From Pelodera strongyloides (taxonomy: Eukaryota > Nematoda > Chromadorea > Rhabditida > Rhabditidae), in the NCBI GenBank assembly GCA_036852015.1, contig JAANDG010000241.1, forward strand, positions 1-64,000: a stretch of 64,000 bases of DNA, in the 5' to 3' direction. Both the position numbers and the translations under genes were made by a program. A model generated the notes under the pieces. The model saw only the letters and a list, made by a program, of their open reading frames with translations. It did no database searches and was not told where the DNA came from. This document shows positions 38,845-49,073 of this stretch, piece by piece; position 1 is the stretch's first letter, and every line of letters starts with the position of its first letter.

Positions 38845-41327
38845 ATCAAAATCATAATATTGCACCTCTCGTCCAAGACACCCAATTTTCCTCCCGTCCC
38901 TCGAAGAAGTTGGGTCGAAAATGGCTTGAAAGTATTCGTCCATGAGGAGTTGAAGGCCACAAAGTCTCTCCTGTGGAGCATACACAAGGATCTGCTCCAG
39001 CAATTTCAGAGCCCTGGGGTCGACGGTGTCCGGAAGCAACTAAATGAGCTATTTACAGCTGAATAGTGCGTGGTTGTGAAACGTGTCATGCTCAGAGATT
39101 AGATGTTAATTTCTGCACATTTCTGAGTGATTGATATATTGATTGATTATAAAAACGATGTTATAACGTCTCTACTTACAGAATGCCAGCGCGGATAGCG
39201 TGCCATTTCGGCCACGGGCTTCGCTTGCACCGCTTCAAAAGTGCGCACAGGACAATGCATTGCGGCAGCGGATTTCCTATCCGGAATACCCAACATATCG
39301 ACAACCAACTGGAAAAATTATATAATACATACTATTAAGTTTTAACAAGTGATCCTTTAAACTTATCACTTGTTCTGTAGAGGTGCTGAGAAAACGGACA
39401 TAGATATTTAGTTCCAGATGATAGTTGTCATCTCGTTTTTATTGTTGTGTTTTTTATATTATATATGATTTTATATTATAAACGTTCTACCCACATCTAA
39501 CTGATGAGATGCACTTCGGCCGGGTAAAAATGTCTTCCCCGCAAGCATTTCTCCAAATACGCATCCGCACGACCAAATGTCGATTTCGCACCCGTAAGTC
39601 TTTGCTTCGAGGAGCAACTCGGGAGGACGGTAGTACCTAAAATTAATTAATAATTTATATATACGGTACAACCAAGTGTTCCTGGTGTTCCTGGTGTTAA
39701 ACTATTTTTGTAGTAGTTTATTTAGTCATTGGCAAATATCATGCACACCTTGTAGTCTGTTAATGGTCATTGTTATAATTTGACCAACTACAGTACCTGG
39801 TCACATGGTAACTAGGTTGTCTGGTCGCACCACGAATTATAGCAGAAGAGCCAAAGTCGGAGATTTTGAGCAGGCCTGAAAGAAGTTATTATAGTCGTTC
39901 ACTGCTGATACTGACCATACAAAAAGGTCAGCTCCAACCAAGGAAGACATACAACATTGAATTTTGGGGATCTTCGCATGTTCAATCTGACAATGCTTGC
40001 TTTTATCAAATTTGGTTCGAGCGGGGGTCGAACCCGCATCTACGGCTATCCGGGCGAATGCGTTTACCATTACGCTACCGGCACCCACCCTAATATTAAA
40101 CAAACATGGCCCACCCGTAGTCTCCTCCACCAACAGATTCTGCGGTTTAATGTCACGGTGCATGATGTTTGCCTGAAGGAGAAAGTAGCATTTGTTACCA
40201 CCACAAAATCTATTCACGAGTGACGAGGGTACATGACCGAGTGGATAAGGGCCTAGGGGCCTAGTTTGAGAACAATGGTTCGGTCCCAACACACGCACAC
40301 AAAACACCTGGCCCCGTTTATGTCTGATATCAAACAGCATAAATAAACGAAATCAATACAAACAATACTACACTTTAGCATGAATGAATCCCAATTTTTG
40401 CTGATTACCTTTACCTTTCCACAGGTCCCTTTTTACCGTTTCGCTGTATTTATTCTCTTTTGAGAATTAATACAGCGAAACGCTCTGCTGATTACCTTTA
40501 CCTGTCAAAAGGTCCATTTTTACCGTTTCGCTGTCTTTATTCTCTTTTGTGCGCATCGTTGTGGTTTAAAAATAATAATAATAATAATTTCTCATTAGTA
40601 AATTCAAGGGGTTTTGTGGTGGTAACAAACTTTCTGTAAATGTGCTTGTCCGCGAAACAGTTGCCACGTGAACAGTTTCACATCGTTTGTATCCAGATTC
40701 CGACGACGTGCCTTCATATAAGAGTGAAGCGTTTGCGGGAGAAACTCAAACACGAGACTGTGGCAAACCTGCAAAATTGGTATCACTAATCGATAATAGG
40801 CAGTTTGATTAAAATTAGGCAAGTTATCAATTAAGCAACGTGATCTGTTTTCCCAGTATGCGCACATAGAGCTCAATCTCGTTATAAATACTGTATCATA
40901 TGGTTATATATCAACTTCGGTTTTGGATAATAAGAAAATCTTATCCTTTCTATAGAAAATCGTTGCTAAATAACTTACTTTATCAGTGTGTGTGCACGCA
41001 AACTCGTAGAGAAGCTTGACAACGTTCTTATGGTTAAGCCGACCGAGCGTCTTCAATATATCGATTTCTGGCAGAGTTTGGGTGATAGTCTGCGCGTCTG
41101 AAACTGTTGCTCGTTAGCGTTTGTTGAGCGTAACGTGCATGGAACAAACAAACAAACAAACAAACAAACAAACAAGCTTTGCTGCTTTATATTCCGAGAT
41201 CTTGATACACGCATACCCTTTGAAGATAAAGAAAAAGTATATTTCTCTACCTCTAGCAGCATTCTTCCACGTCTTTTTGATTGCAATGTCAAACTGTTTC
41301 TGGATAAGCGGGTCCTCTCCAATACCT
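38812..41327 (-). CDS. Divergent GSK3-like serine/threonine kinase (5' end missing)
   Basis: Exons in coding order: 41327-41251, 41097-40979, 40768-40631, 40172-40115, 39875-39797, 39636-39495, 39308-39180, 39039-38812; phases agree, giving 322 residues. Landmarks: IAIKK (catalytic Lys), E in LPEIDIL (helix C), VKLFTWQLFR (cf. GSK3 VKLYMYQLFR), HRDIKPQNLL catalytic loop, ISDFGSS activation segment start, RYYRPPEL (GSK3 RYYRAPEL), IDIWSCGCVFGEML and HQLDLVVDMLGIP. GSK3 kinases prefer primed substrates; the equivalent of the phosphate-binding Arg cluster is not fully conserved by eye, so specificity is uncertain. The exon with the glycine-rich loop was not firmly found; 41470-41418 is a phase-compatible candidate but sits beside low-complexity sequence. 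The last 10 codons and TAG lie in a MITE terminus. It could be an expressed paralogue or a recent truncation. Confidence 0.85.
40018..40085 (-). other. tRNA-like sequence in a kinase intron
   Basis: On minus it starts GGTGCCGGTAGCGTAATGG and has a perfect 5-bp T stem (gcggg/cccgc) around ttcgacc. The acceptor stem mismatches. It resembles tRNA-derived SINE heads with 'ggtagcgtaatggtaaacgc'. Confidence 0.5.
40227..40295 (+). other. Second tRNA-like sequence in the kinase gene
   Basis: It has 'atgaccgagtggataagg' (A box, Ser/Leu-like) and 'ggttcggtccc' (B box). No good anticodon arm. It lies in the intron between the HRD exon and the preceding exon. Confidence 0.4.
41144..41174. repeat. (CAAA)n microsatellite
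   Basis: About seven copies of CAAA between two kinase exons. Confidence 0.95.
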
Positions 41328-42714
41328 CTGAAAATAAATATTTTACCAGATTTCCTTTTTTTGCACAACCAACATATGATTCTAATAATTAGTAATTGCC
41401 TTTTTAAGAGTTTAATTACCGAAAGGTAAAGTTTCTTTCTGATACAATCAGGGTCCGAACCACAAACGACAAATCACGGACAACGACGACAACGACAAAT
41501 ACAACGACAAATCAACAACAAAAACACAAACTTGTAAACGTTTGAAAAAGCTCCACTCGAGAAGAGAGACAAGTTAGTCATGTTTAATTGTACCTAAATG
41601 ACATGCTAATTAGTTATATTTAACAGACCACGTGTCGCACCTGTCTACCGTTGCTGGTTTCACAAAACACGTGTCACACCGCTTTGATGCTGGCAAAAAG
41701 TAAACTCACAATGCAGTCATCAATAATACGATGCGCGAGTACCGAAGCGCTATCCCTGTATGTGGATGGCATAACAGAGTAGAGAGCCGAGTATACAAAA
41801 GGAATCCGAGTACAAATAACGAGGCATCTGAATATCATCAGATTTTATAACATCCAATAATATGCTAATTGCAATTTAACAGGCTTCTGATACAGGAATT
41901 CCGTCTGAAAAAGCGCACAACACGTCTATTTTTAGCCACATAAATAAATACACACAAAATTATATCATATGCTCGGTTGTATGTGCTTATACGTTTCTTA
42001 GAAAGAAGCTAATGGTGAGAAAATCAAAGCCAATGAGTTACGGTATAACTCTTTTTGTGGCTAGAGCCACGGTTAAAATATGGGGGATCGAGCTTTGCCA
42101 ATAATTGCCACATCTTATTACAGTAGGAAATGGGATGTTCGCGACTAGAACTGTCAAAACCAGAAGCTTTGTAACAGAAAACATTGGAATAAGTTGCCTT
42201 ACGTGGTCCTGTGCCTTGAACGTCCTAATTGGGAGAACGGGCGAGAATGTGCATTCATATGGCGACGGTGCGCTCGTCATCTCTCACCATATGGTCACCA
42301 AATGGTCATTGAGCAGTCACCAATTGTTTTTCCATTAAATCTATTGGGCAACCGGCTACCGACGGTGTTTTCCTTGGTCTCGACAACTATTCCGTTTTCC
42401 TGCGTACCTTGGAGGCCCTTCTACCGAGGTGAACAGATAAATATTGGCCATATTTATTCGAAGAACGGCATAAAGGTGCGTATCATGGGATTCGAGATGT
42501 ATTGTCGTATTGTATTTTGACGATTAATATCCGATAAATCAATGAGTGCCCAGTCTCTGTGTAAAGAGAAACACAACATAACTCAGTTGAGATTTAAGAC
42601 CCATAATTTAGATACGCGTGTGAAAAGGGGACTTTTTATGCAGATAATAAAACTTTATTCATAGTTGAGATGATATAAATGGACAGTCCGCGGAGCATAA
42701 TAACTACAATTCAA
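41328..42714. other. Intergenic between the kinase and lectin A (divergent starts)
   Basis: No firm gene. It includes an (ACAACGACA)-type low-complexity tract at 41466-41525 and a repeat shared with 23040-23240 and 47000-47170 (catatggtcaccaaatggtc at about 42287). The kinase's missing 5' exon and both promoters should be here. Confidence 0.5.
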
Positions 42715-45700
42715 ATGGGGAGCATGCAAATTCCACTACTACTGTGTCTATATTTGGTGGCTCTCTGCGCAGCACAGTGTCCGTCACAGTTCCAGGACGT
42801 CAACGGAACATGCTACAGGGTACTCGAATACTATTAATTACCAATAATTGCTATTAACTACCGATAATTGCTTTAAAATAGGTCGCAGTTGTCATGCAAT
42901 ACATGAGAATAAAGTTCTCCTCCTACCTTTCACATCCCGTCTGTGTAAAGCAAGCAAAGAGCATTGAGGCAACATCCACTTTTTGCCTTACTCATTAGCT
43001 CTCTCGTTTCAGATAATACACAATCCTAATCTGGTGACCTATTTCGAAGCGCGCACTCAGTGTCACGAGTTAAACCCTAAAGCAGACCTTGCTACAGTCA
43101 GATGTCATTCAGAGAATCAATACATCTTCGCAGAACTACACAGTAAGACAATAGGAATGGACACACATTACGATGTTCATTGTTTATCATCACAGGTCGA
43201 AAAAATGGGTACGAGGTCACAGGTTACCGTTGTCATTGTCAATATATACAGATAACTTATTTCCCTGTTTTGCAAGTCTCCTCCCATTTCAATTAAAGTG
43301 AACTGCCGTCAGGTGTTGCGCCTAGAACTCACACTCATTCCTCGGCAAACAGTTCGGCCAGGTACCGGGGTTAGAATCAATTTTTGCACTTTTAGATCAT
43401 TACAGTATTGGAAACACTTTTTTTAATCGTAGGAATGTTCTTCATCCGTTTAACAGGAAAAATGTAGGAAAGAATGCTAATGGACGGATATACACGGTAA
43501 AAACGTATCTTGACGTTGCTGACTACGGTACGTGACCGAACTGTTTGCCGAAGATAAATCTGTGTGTTCCAGGTGCAAAGAAATGCGGCTTTCACAGTAA
43601 CATTTCTGAAATTCCGGGCATTCTGTGAAGTGAATTGAGGGAAACTTACTTGTCTCGTGGGCCTTTCCCTTTAAAGCGAAATACCGGTCGGTTTTTGAAA
43701 CGCATCTCAAGTACTTGCATTCCTATGCATTTATGCGCGCTGGGGTCTAATTAGGGTCTAGTTTTTAGTCTAATTTTTGCTCATTTGCATACACTGCGTA
43801 AGAAAGCAAGTGTACGCAATGCGTTTCAAGAAACCGGTCGGTATTTCGCTATAAAGATTTAAAGGTGCTAGAAATGACGATAAGTTTATTTTAGAGGAAA
43901 TTGATCCGTCGAGTCAGAGACATGGCTGGATTGGACTGACGGGAATGTTGACCACAAAACATCAGTTTTGGGTTATTGAGCCTAGACCCAGCGAGGCAAA
44001 CTACAGAAACTGGAAACAGCACCCAATAAACCCTAATAATTACGATGGACATGAACATTGCACTGAGGCAAGTAGACCTTGGTGAACTTGAATATTGAAC
44101 GCATCTTTTGCGACCCTCCAAGTTTCGTTCAATATGAACTGCGCCCAAAAGCTGCCGATTCGTAGGGATCTTTTGAATTTTTCAAAAAGGGATGTTTTGA
44201 AAAAGACTTTTTGCAGATTGACACTCAATATGGCCGATGGAATGACAGATTGTGCAGAAGAAAGCTTCCCTTTGTGGTATGCGAATATCCGTCAGTAAGT
44301 CCTAAATCCTTTGCTATCTTAAAGCGATTTGTGTAGTAATTTTCAGAACTTACTGATAATGAAGTATTGTGACAACGACAAAATATGCTTCTACGTACTT
44401 ATTATATTCTTGGGGGTAGTTTAGTAGAGTGTTAAAGCGAAATACCGACCGGTTTTTGAAACACATCTCAAGTACTTGCATTCCTATGCTTTTATGCAAT
44501 GTGTGGGTCTAGTTTTATTCTAATTTTTGCTCATTTGCATATTCTGCATAATAAAGCAGCAGAGGCCGTATTCACCACTCGAGGGTAAAATTTCTCTAGA
44601 GACAACTTGTCTCTAGAGAGGATTTACCCCTCTCTTTGGAGAAAATTTACCAATGTCCGAACTGCAAACGTATTCACGTGGAATTTAGCATATGGAGAAT
44701 TTTTGACTAGAGATTATTTTTTTCCTGTGCCATTTTGAAAAATCATGATGCAATAATGGAGTAAACTACTTTGTTTTGTCACATTTAACTTCTAATTTTC
44801 AGTGCTTCATTATTTTTCTACTTTGCAAGTGTCTAGATTGTACTATTTTAACTTTAACCCTTTATTGTCTTATTTTTCTTAAATTTTTACTTTCGGAACT
44901 TGTTTTTTTTGCGCATGAACATAGCTAAATGTTTCTAAACGATTGAAGCTATATTAGGGACATCTTTGCAATTAGTTGAACAATGGGTTATTAATATCTG
45001 CAGATTTTCGTAGACAATAAGTAGGAAAAAGGAAAGCGTAAAAAAGAGGCTACAAGTAATTCACAAAATCACTCGTTGCTTCTATATGGGCGGTGAGGTG
45101 AGGAAGTCCCTTTATAACCAAGAGAAACCTTGCGGCGTATCAGGCACACGCTTGCCAGATCCTCTAAACTTTGGGTTAATAGCGAAGAAATGCGCAGCCT
45201 TACATACATGAAGCTAACATGAGGGGACAATTAGTAGGTTTTATTAGTTGCCCGTGATAAAGTAAACTAAGAAATAGTTCAAAACATGGTATTTATTTAA
45301 AAAAATGCTATCGTTAGATTCATCTGCCAAAAATCCGCACTAAAGCAAAGTGCAGTAGCTTTTTTTAAAGTTAGATATGCTAAAACTCTAAAAATACAAT
45401 ATTCAATATAGTATAAAGTCATATAACTAAAAAAATTCGAAAATTCTCCAAGGGAAAATTTTTTTACCCGAGCAAACCTCGGTCACAATTTACCCCTCTC
45501 TCCACGCATATTTGGGGAAGGAGAGAAAGTGGTGAATGCTAATTTTTGACGTTCTCTCGCTCTCTAGGTAAATTTTCTCCGAGAGACAGTTTTCTCCAGG
45601 GGTAAACGGAGTGGTGAATACGGCCTCAGGTGTACGGAATGACGCAAAAACCGGCCGGTATTTCGCTTTAAAGGGTCAGGCCCATTTCAAATTACCCCTA

Positions 45701-46253
45701 TTTTTGATGACTCCATCGGATTCTCCGTTTCAAATATAGTAGGCTGAATTTTTTTCCAATTTTCAGTCGCAAAATTCACGCAGTATTCAGCAATTTACCA
45801 TGGCCAGTCATACCCAACTATTTATCGCAGTTGTCACGCCCCTCCGCGCTAATTGGGCAATATGCTCTATTGGGCGTGTCAATTGCGATGTTGCCCAATT
45901 AGCGCGAAGGGGCGTGACAACTGCGATAAATAGTTGGGTATGACTGGCAATGGTAAATTGCTGAATACTGCGTGAATTTTGCGACTGAAAATTGGAAAAA
46001 AATTCAGCCTACTATATTTGAAACGGAGAATCCGATGGAGTCGTAATTTGAAATGGGCCTGACCCTTTAAAGAAACTAATGATGCTGGAAAGGTTATGGT
46101 GTGTTTTTGAAATAAAGATAGTGCTTAGTTGAGAAAATCTGTTATAATACAGTGTTATTACAGCCCAACGCTGGTGCAGGGTGCCGAAATGGAGGTGGAG
46201 AACCTATGCCGGACAATAATAACCCAACTAATCAAGAGTGTACAGTCTGCTAA
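42715..46253 (+). CDS. Secreted C-type lectin-like protein A
   Basis: Exons: 42715-42819, 43013-43142, 43895-44067, 44217-44294, 46164-46253; 191 residues in frame. It opens with a signal peptide (MGSMQIPLLLCLYLVALCAA) followed by one C-type lectin domain: CPSQFQDVNGTCY, ADLATVRCHSENQY, WIGLTGML, HCTE, and the calcium-site motif WND in GRWNDRLC. The usual EPN/QPD tripeptide is replaced (KQHPINP), so sugar binding may be altered or lost. A short Cys-containing tail (ending ECTVC) follows. The exon-3 donor is GAG|GCAAGT, a GC-AG intron, because the nearest GT would break the frame. Introns 2 and 4 hold several MITEs. AATAAA lies 14 bases after the stop. It is the only + strand member of the cluster. 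Confidence 0.87.
43670..43857. mobile_element. MITE, family A, in lectin A intron 2
   Basis: TTTAAAGCGAAATACCGGTC at the left and its complement at the right, about 188 bp. Confidence 0.82.
44432..45671. mobile_element. MITE, family A, split by a nested element, in lectin A intron 4
   Basis: Left part 44432-44571 and right part 45628-45671 carry the two family-A termini. The 1,056 bp between them is a different element with its own termini. Confidence 0.8.
44572..45627. mobile_element. Family-B element nested in a family-A MITE
   Basis: Termini are GAGGCCGTATTCACCACTC and its complement, with 'ag' on both sides. Subterminal sequence contains tctctagaga palindromes and repeated 'tttacccctctc' stretches. 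1,056 bp, no coding capacity seen. A 143-bp relative with the same termini is at 51528-51670. Confidence 0.8.
45668..46072. mobile_element. Near-perfect palindromic MITE, family C
   Basis: Arms of about 185 bp (TTTAAAGGGTCAGGCCCATT outward) are almost perfect reverse complements around a short loop near 45875. It abuts the family-A element, sharing the TTTAAA at the boundary. Diverged relatives are at 51074 and 54372. Confidence 0.9.
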
Positions 46254-46266
46254 GGGCTAATGTGGC

Positions 46267-46272
46267 AATAAA
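46267..46272 (+). terminator. Polyadenylation signal of lectin A
   Basis: AATAAA 14 bases after the stop codon of lectin A, on the same strand. Confidence 0.55.
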
Positions 46273-46579
46273 AAGAATTGAACTGAAGAGATGGATTGTT
46301 ACAAAAGCTGTTCTGTAGCGAAGTTCCAATTTCTTTGCACCCAAAACACGCCTAGTTATTCCCCGGTATACGTTAATTTTTCAAACTTACTATTAGGGAA
46401 AGTAATAGTAATACTGGAATTCCCCCCTCCGTGTACTCGTTTCCCGTTTATCCGCACTTGGGTTGGGTGTTACGCTATGTGAATCACCGACTTACGAATG
46501 CCGGCGCCACTCACGTCACACACTGCGACTTAGATACCAAGTTTGTCTCCCGCTCGAATCTGGGGATAGATTACTATGC

Positions 46580-46965
46580 TGGAGAACGGACCGAGTCCCG
46601 TTCCGAGTGCGCGGTCCGTTTGCAAACCGTGTACGGTTCCGGGTGTAGGTCTCGGTACGCGTTCCGAGTTCATAATCGATTTTTTAACCAAAGGCGAAAA
46701 AGAATACCACTAACGCACGATTGGCACGTGTGTGTGGATAGCGCAGTGACTAATGCGTTGCTTTCTAGGAAATAGGTCAATGGTTCGAATCCCGCAAAAT
46801 GTGTGAAGAGTAAATTAAAAAGTGCCAAAACTACCGTAGTCAATATTTGAATTTTTTTGAATTTTTGTCGGGAAGGTCCGGTCGGAGTGGAAGATCCCAG
46901 TACGCACTCCGGAGCGCGTACCGGGATCTACACTCGGAACGGGACTCGGTACGTTTGGCTACCAG
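46580..46965. repeat. GC-rich inverted repeat
   Basis: The segment 46580-46672 (ggaccgagtcccgttccgag ...) is complementary to 46880-46965 (... actcggaacgggactcggta), with a spacer of about 210 bp containing a tRNA-like unit. Its base composition is unlike the AT-rich surroundings. Confidence 0.65.
46729..46800 (+). other. tRNA-like sequence in the GC-rich inverted repeat
   Basis: It has 'gatagcgcagtgactaatgc' (A box region) and 'ggttcgaatcc' (B box). Stems are weak. Probably a SINE head in the loop of the inverted repeat. Confidence 0.4.
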
Positions 46966-47533
46966 AGCTATGCCAGTAAGCACATTCCACCAAGTGAACT
47001 GCGGTGGTGAAACACAAACGAGGAACTCATTCGGGGACGGTACATTCGTCAAGAGTCACCATATGGTAGCCGAGAGGTGAACAACACTAGTCGGCCACAG
47101 AACAGCTATTTGGCAAAACTACCGGAGCTTTTATTTTGCTTCGACAATGTACCGTTTTCCGATTTGCTCTGGAGCAGAAGGCGCCGAAACAAAGATCAAA
47201 TTCCACCAGATAGACCACGCTTATTAGGACAACCACGGAATAAACAACGGTAACACAATAAGTAAAGCACTTATCAAAAATGATAAAACGCGCAATTGCG
47301 TAAACAATAGGGGCTAAATCGGTAACAGCCACTGTGATCTCAAGCAGACCAACGCGAAACTTGCCGATGCGCGGCCTACTAAACAACGGGTAGGGCCCCA
47401 TTATTATTGACTCTTTATTCCATAAAACAATTATGCAAAAAAAAAAAAATATGCAAAATACAAACAAGAGAGAAAAAACACTCACAGGCTAGACACATTC
47501 AAGAGGATCGAAATTGAACTACGTGTACAAAAT

Positions 47534-48518
47534 AACTATTTAAAGCTCCTAAATGGAGCGAGCATTGCACGAATCTCCATAAGATCATCTTTGAGGCCAA
47601 GGCAAGGTGTAACGGGTGGGCCGTAATCAGTAACAACAAGATCATCTGTTAGTTGATCGGTGTGGTCGATAACCAGGGGAGAGGGCGAGGACAATTGAGA
47701 GTTAATTTCCTCGCGGGGTTCTTCAATTGCCTGGGGTGTCATGGGCTGGTCTTGTTCGCATGACGTCACCTGGTTGTACTTTGACCTCAACTTTCTCACA
47801 TGCAGTTTGGCGGCGGAGAAAACCTTCCCTACGTTGCTGAGCTGTCTCAGCACGGCGAACAATGACGTGGGCCAATTCCGGGGTCTTCTTGATCATTTCG
47901 GCCAATTCCTTAAAAAAATGGAACACGAAAACCAGGAGCCATAAAACAGAGAATAGGGCGAGTATAATCAGAACGTGCTTGGCCTAAGCTGCGCACAACA
48001 TGGAAAGAACCGGGTGAGTTGTTGCATAGAGACATGATTTTACATACACTATCAAAGTCTGTACTCACCCGGTTTCCTTCCTCCACGTTGAGAACGACGA
48101 AGTGATTCCGTAGATCATTCCGACGAAAAGCCTCGGCAATTTCTTCGCGAATAAACGTTTTCAGTTTGCAGAATAGATTGGTGATAGTTGGAATGATTTG
48201 ACGGTTGGTGAATTCAGGACGGGAAGCCGGTGTCATATCAGAAATATAGTTCGCATGTGACCACCTCCCCATTTGTCCACCGACGAGTACGACGATTTTC
48301 AACGCGTGTGTGTACCTTTGATCGCCGACGTCTGGCCTACCTCTGAAGCTCAGCAGGCACAGAAGCTGCCCATCTTTTCTTTGTCGCTCAAAGCTCCTTC
48401 CCCTTATGGGCGAGCTGTAGGTGAGGGTGCAAGCCGGGCTCCGTCTATTTTTCTCACCATCAGTGGCGCGCCTCAAAAATGTTGGCCATTTACCATCCAC
48501 CAAAAGGCTCCGTCCCAA
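47534..48518 (-). pseudogene. Decayed non-LTR retrotransposon ORF1-like fragment
   Basis: Minus-strand frames give FIREEIAEAFRRNDL, HFVVLNVEEGNR, DFDSVCKIMSL and SDYTRPILCF, then in another frame KELAEMIKKTPELAHVIVRR. The order (basic helix, 'vvLnv.E', 'D...v..im', 'RPil.f', then a 'v.v...r....qRr' block) resembles the RNA-binding domain region of non-LTR retrotransposon ORF1 proteins. The frame changes near 47930 and again near 47860, so it is broken, unless it is an intron-containing host gene. A related piece on the + strand (48594-48740) supports a repeat family. No reverse transcriptase was seen nearby. Confidence 0.45.
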
Positions 48519-48593
48519 TTAACAAACAGCTATTTCTCGTCCCGATATTTCTATCCGACCAACAATCTCCGAATTCACTGACGGCCTTCATTC

Positions 48594-48740
48594 GAGAAGC
48601 ATGAATCATTCCGCCGTACCGAACTCAAGGATCAAATCGTCGTACTCAACGAGGAGGAGAGCAAAAGGGTGATATATGACTTTGATACTGTTTCCAAGAT
48701 CATGTCTTCTTTGTCGAAGAACTCACCCCTTTCACATTCT
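48594..48740 (+). pseudogene. Second ORF1-like fragment, opposite orientation
   Basis: It encodes ESFRRTELKDQIVVLNEEES and DFDTVSKIMSSL, parallel to FRRNDLRNHFVVLNVEEG and DFDSVCKIMSL of the minus-strand copy. A FIRE motif just upstream is one base out of frame. The two copies are head-to-head and well diverged. Confidence 0.45.
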
Positions 48741-49073
48741 AGGCAATTTTCGCAATAATTTCAAACGCCATATAATTTGCCGTATGATCCGGCTGCCGCC
48801 TTCCCTAATTTAAGGAACTGCCCGGGAAGCTCAAGCCCGCCTCAAAACTCTCTCAAATCATGGTTCGTCCGCAACACTGCAGCACGCTATGAAGGATTTC
48901 AAACTGCACGATCACAGTTTAAATATTCCTGTCCTATCTTAGACTGCCAATAATAGATTTTCATTGTCGTATGTTCATTCATATTTTTCACATTTCACAT
49001 ATTTTGGTGGTTTAAGTTGAAGCCATATTTATTTAGCAACATGAACATGAACACCATTGCAGCTTAGTTATAG

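Noticed and set aside
41418..41470. First exon of the GSK3-like kinase
   Set aside because: The phase and donor fit, but it abuts a low-complexity tract and lacks a convincing glycine-rich loop; kept only as a candidate in the kinase entry.
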